In this document: one piece after another, positions 38,826 through 41,084 of the stretch
How positions within the stretch are numbered: the first letter of the stretch is position 1
How the letters are laid out: every line of letters starts with the position of its first letter
DNA from: Mycolicibacterium pyrenivorans
Lineage (GTDB): Bacteria; Actinomycetota; Actinomycetes; Mycobacteriales; Mycobacteriaceae
Assembly (NCBI RefSeq): GCF_025821625.1
Contig: NZ_JACKSH010000234.1
Location: 1 to 41,084 of the forward strand
Direction of reading: 5' to 3'
DNA length: 41,084 nucleotides
Program-made: the position numbers and the translations under genes
Notes under the pieces: generated by a model
The model's input: only the letters and a program-made list of their open reading frames with translations
Databases searched by the model: none
Told to the model about the DNA's origin: nothing

Positions 38826-40364
38826 ATGGGTAGGCATCGAAAGTTGTCGGAAATAGGCTGGGGTACATGGCTCACGGGGGGTCTGGCTCTGAATGCGGCG
38901 GTCGTAGTCGCCGCCCCCCCTATTGGCAGCCCTTTGATCACTGCCAACTTGGCGGCGGCTACCAGCATCTTCGTCGATGGGTCGAAGCCGATCCTCGGAG
39001 GACGCGAGGACGGCGTTCCGTTCTATCGGATGGCCGACTCGTTCAGAGGCGGCTACAGCGTGCCGGAGTACATCGAGAACTTCGTCATCTATCCACGCAG
39101 CCTTGGAGTGCTCACCGGCTGGGGTGATCCGACGTACGACGACTCCGAGGGCGAAGGAACCGCCAACACCATCGAAGTCGTCCGAAAAGTCAAGAACGAC
39201 CCGACCTTTCAGCCCGGCGACCCGATTCACATCGTGGGATACTCCCAGGGAGCGGGGGCGGCGTCCGCCGCGATTACCGAGCTGGAAGGCGACGAGTTCG
39301 CCGGGGACAACCTCCAGTTCGTTCTGGCCAGCAACCCGTCGCGCAACGACGGCGGCATCCTGACACGGTTCCCCGAGGGGTTTCGCCTGCCCATCATCGG
39401 GGTCTCCTTCGGTGAGGGTGTCACCACCACCGATCCCGACACCGATATCGTGCAGGTGACCAAGCAGTACGACGGCGTGGCCGACGCGCCGGACTATGTG
39501 GTGAATGTCGTCGCGGACGTGAACGCCGTCCTCGGCTTCGCTTACTTGCACGCCGGCTACTACAAGGACGTCGACCGCGTAGACCCCGAGACCCTCGACC
39601 CCGACAGCCCGCCAGAGGGAATGCTCGTGTCGACGAACACCACCGGCACCGTCACCGATGTGGTGCTCGAGGCACCCGTGGGCGAGTTGCCGTTGACCAT
39701 GCCGCTGCGTCAGCTCGGTGTCTCTACCGACGTGGTGGTCGCGCTCGACCCGTTCCTGCGCTCGGTGATCGAGACCGGCTACGACAGGCCGGTCGGCTCG
39801 GGCGCGTATCCCGATGAGCCGGAGCCGTTCAGGTTGGCACCACGACCGGATCAGCGGCGCTCGAATGCAGCGTCTGTCGCCGAGGGCCTGGCAGAGACGA
39901 AGCGCCGCCTCGGTGCGCTGCACGAGGAAGACGGGAGCGCCGATCAAGTAGTGGACGGCGATGCCGGATCACTCGAGCCGGGACCGGAGGACGACGATCG
40001 TCACGACCGCAACCCCTCGTCGTCGGACGACCCTGCGGACGCCGCCCACAGCGTCGACGACCCGCAGGAGGCCGGCCAATCCCCCGAGCGCTTTCGTCGC
40101 CACCAGACAAAGTGGACATCAACCCGGTCGCGAGCGGCGGACGATGGCGTCGGGACAGCTCGGACCAAGTCCGCTCCGGACGCCGAGGTCGGTGCGCACC
40201 GATCACCCGGATCGCGGCCAGTGCGGCGCGGCGATACCGAGCCGAGAGCTAGGAACGACAACTCCCCACGCCGAGAGGATGCTCCTACGTCTGGGCATCG
40301 ATACGGCGCCGGGCGGCAGGCTGCCAGCATCACGCGGTCCGAGCTGCCGGGAAGATCACTCTAG
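38826..40364 (+). CDS. PE-PPE-domain serine hydrolase with disordered tail
   Basis: ATG 38826, 11 bases after AGGAG, is preferred over the GTG at 38814; 512 residues. An N-terminal hydrophobic segment (GTWLTGGLALNAAVVVAAPP) is a likely export signal. The PE-PPE alpha/beta-hydrolase domain follows: YPRSLGVLTGWGDPTYDDSE, IHIVGYSQGAGAASAAI with the nucleophile near Ser140, and ITKQYDG-like IVQVTKQYDGVADAPDYVVN. From about residue 345 the tail is highly charged and low in complexity (EEDGSADQVVDGDAGSLEPG), unlike the family. PE-PPE domains are envelope esterases or acyltransferases. No PE or PPE N-terminal domain is present. Confidence 0.85.
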   Translation: MGRHRKLSEIGWGTWLTGGLALNAAVVVAAPPIGSPLITANLAAATSIFVDGSKPILGGREDGVPFYRMADSFRGGYSVPEYIENFVIYPRSLGVLTGWGDPTYDDSEGEGTANTIEVVRKVKNDPTFQPGDPIHIVGYSQGAGAASAAITELEGDEFAGDNLQFVLASNPSRNDGGILTRFPEGFRLPIIGVSFGEGVTTTDPDTDIVQVTKQYDGVADAPDYVVNVVADVNAVLGFAYLHAGYYKDVDRVDPETLDPDSPPEGMLVSTNTTGTVTDVVLEAPVGELPLTMPLRQLGVSTDVVVALDPFLRSVIETGYDRPVGSGAYPDEPEPFRLAPRPDQRRSNAASVAEGLAETKRRLGALHEEDGSADQVVDGDAGSLEPGPEDDDRHDRNPSSSDDPADAAHSVDDPQEAGQSPERFRRHQTKWTSTRSRAADDGVGTARTKSAPDAEVGAHRSPGSRPVRRGDTEPRARNDNSPRREDAPTSGHRYGAGRQAASITRSELPGRSL

Positions 40365-40565
40365 ACGCGCCGTTCAGCGGCGGGAGGCGCCGCGTCGTGA
40401 AGCCCGAGGTTGCCCAGTTTGGTGCGTACCGCCGGCACGGATTTGGGTGCGGCCGTTGCTGATTTTCGACTGGCGGTAGCAGCGGGCAGCGCGAACAAAT
40501 GTCTTTATGCGCCAAGCCGTTTGTAAGTAGGGATAGTGCTGACATGACCAGTCCCACGGAGCGAC

Positions 40566-41084
40566 TTAGTTGTTGGTCGCTGGTGGTTGTGGTTGGAAGG
40601 GTGTGTACCACCACCAGTCGGCGCGTTCGCCGGTGGGCCCGGGGTAGGGCGCGACCGCGGGTGGGGGTGTGGTGGGTGGGCGGGCCAGTGATCCCGCGCT
40701 GAGTTTTCGACCGGTGTTGTCGGTGACGGTGAGGTGGTGGGCGGGTCCGGTGATGGTGATGACGCCGCGGTGGTGTGCCCGGTGGTGGTGAGGGCAGACC
40801 AGCGCGAGGTCGGTGACGGTGAGGTGGTGGGCGGGTCCGGTGATGGTGATGACGCCGCGGTGGTGTGCCCGGTGGTGGTGAGGGCAGACCAGCGCGAGGT
40901 TGTCCAGTTCGGTGGGGCCGCCGTCTTCCCAGTGCTGCAGGTGGTGGGCGTGCAGGCCCCGGGTTGCCCCGCAGCCGGGGACCACGCAGCTGTGGTCGCG
41001 GTGCTCCAGGGCGCGACGCAGCCGGCGGCCGACCGTTCGGGTCGCCCGCCCGGCACCGATGGGCTGGCCGTCGCGTTCGAACCA
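40566..41084 (-). CDS. DUF222/HNH endonuclease (13E12-type), 3' part, with tandem duplication
   Basis: The gene continues past the right edge; only the C-terminal about 172 residues are seen. The HNH region reads RRALEHRDHSCVVPGCGATR, GLHAHHLQHWEDGGPTELDN and LALVCPHHHRAHHRG, with the Cys-x-x-Cys and His residues of the zinc and catalytic sites. Next, VITITGPAHHLTVTD is followed by a second exact copy of LALVCPHHHRAHHRG plus VITITGPAHHLTVTD. The C-terminus is Pro-rich and disordered. Such proteins are multicopy in mycobacteria and often linked to repeats. The duplication keeps the frame but adds 30 residues. Confidence 0.85.
   Translation of the reverse strand, partial: WFERDGQPIGAGRATRTVGRRLRRALEHRDHSCVVPGCGATRGLHAHHLQHWEDGGPTELDNLALVCPHHHRAHHRGVITITGPAHHLTVTDLALVCPHHHRAHHRGVITITGPAHHLTVTDNTGRKLSAGSLARPPTTPPPAVAPYPGPTGERADWWWYTPFQPQPPATNN
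40719..40898. repeat. Exact 90-bp tandem duplication inside the HNH gene
   Basis: 40719-40808 and 40809-40898 are identical base for base. The unit is 30 codons and covers the HNH CPHHHRAHHRG segment. Perfect identity implies a recent event, gene conversion or an assembly artefact. Confidence 0.92.

Noticed and set aside
40361..40498. Reverse 45-codon frame ending VRTKLGNLGLHDAAPPAAERRV-like
   Set aside because: It starts with TTG, lacks a clear ribosome-binding site, overlaps the PE-PPE stop and matches no known family.
1..41084. CRISPR arrays or tRNA attachment sites
   Set aside because: No regularly spaced repeats and no complete tRNA gene were seen on either strand.

Overview
The window reads as the chromosome of a fast-growing actinobacterium of the Mycobacterium/Mycolicibacterium group. 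The evidence is the high GC content, frequent GTG starts, a WhiB6-type regulator beside an Rv3860/EspI-like ATPase, DUF2510/DUF732/DUF4189 secreted proteins, a PE-PPE-domain serine hydrolase and a 13E12-type DUF222/HNH protein. Assignments come from reading motifs; no database search was made. No tRNA, rRNA or CRISPR array was recognised.

Region 1 (1-14.9 kb) is a decayed accessory island. It holds broken mobile-element pieces (an IS3 orfA fragment and the C-terminus of a tyrosine recombinase), an intact IS3-type element of about 1.2 kb that splits a small secreted-protein gene, a shortened phage tape-measure-like gene, and many genes with single frameshifts. Set among this debris are intact genes that look like defence or stress cargo. 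These are two membrane-anchored proteins followed by a frameshifted HEPN-like gene; an ImmA/IrrE protease with a membrane partner; an Mrr-like restriction endonuclease; a DUF6602-like putative nuclease; and a tightly packed three-gene operon (ComEC-like metallo-beta-lactamase-fold hydrolase plus two conserved unknown proteins). Three copies of a 27-bp repeat lie around the Mrr/DUF6602/MBL stretch. This 9.1-14.1 kb block is the best candidate for an undescribed system.

Region 2 (15.0-18.7 kb) holds the Rv3860-like ATPase, an XRE regulator and whiB6, a neighbourhood associated with ESX-1 control, and then a small vapBC toxin-antitoxin islet. The islet is bounded by 27-bp direct repeats that duplicate the 3' end of the next gene, an acyl-CoA carboxyltransferase.

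Region 3 (18.7-29.0 kb) is ordinary core: carboxyltransferase with a DivIVA-repeat protein, a secreted protein, EVE and pirin proteins, GNAT, thioesterase, PPOX-fold oxidase, a GGDEF diguanylate cyclase, a YdeI-like protein, a DUF998 membrane protein, and an SDR divergent from a CGNR regulator.

Region 4 (29.1-35.4 kb) is an operon with 4-base overlaps: lipoprotein binding protein, two permeases, ATPase and an alkaline-phosphatase-superfamily hydrolase, followed by a sulfite-oxidase-like enzyme. A palindrome upstream matches the PhnF (GntR/HutC) operator known from M. smegmatis, which points to phosphonate or organophosphate uptake.

Region 5 (35.4-41.1 kb) has an erythromycin-esterase-like protein, a LuxR regulator, a lipoprotein, a PE-PPE hydrolase and the 3' part of a DUF222/HNH gene carrying an exact 90-bp in-frame tandem duplication.
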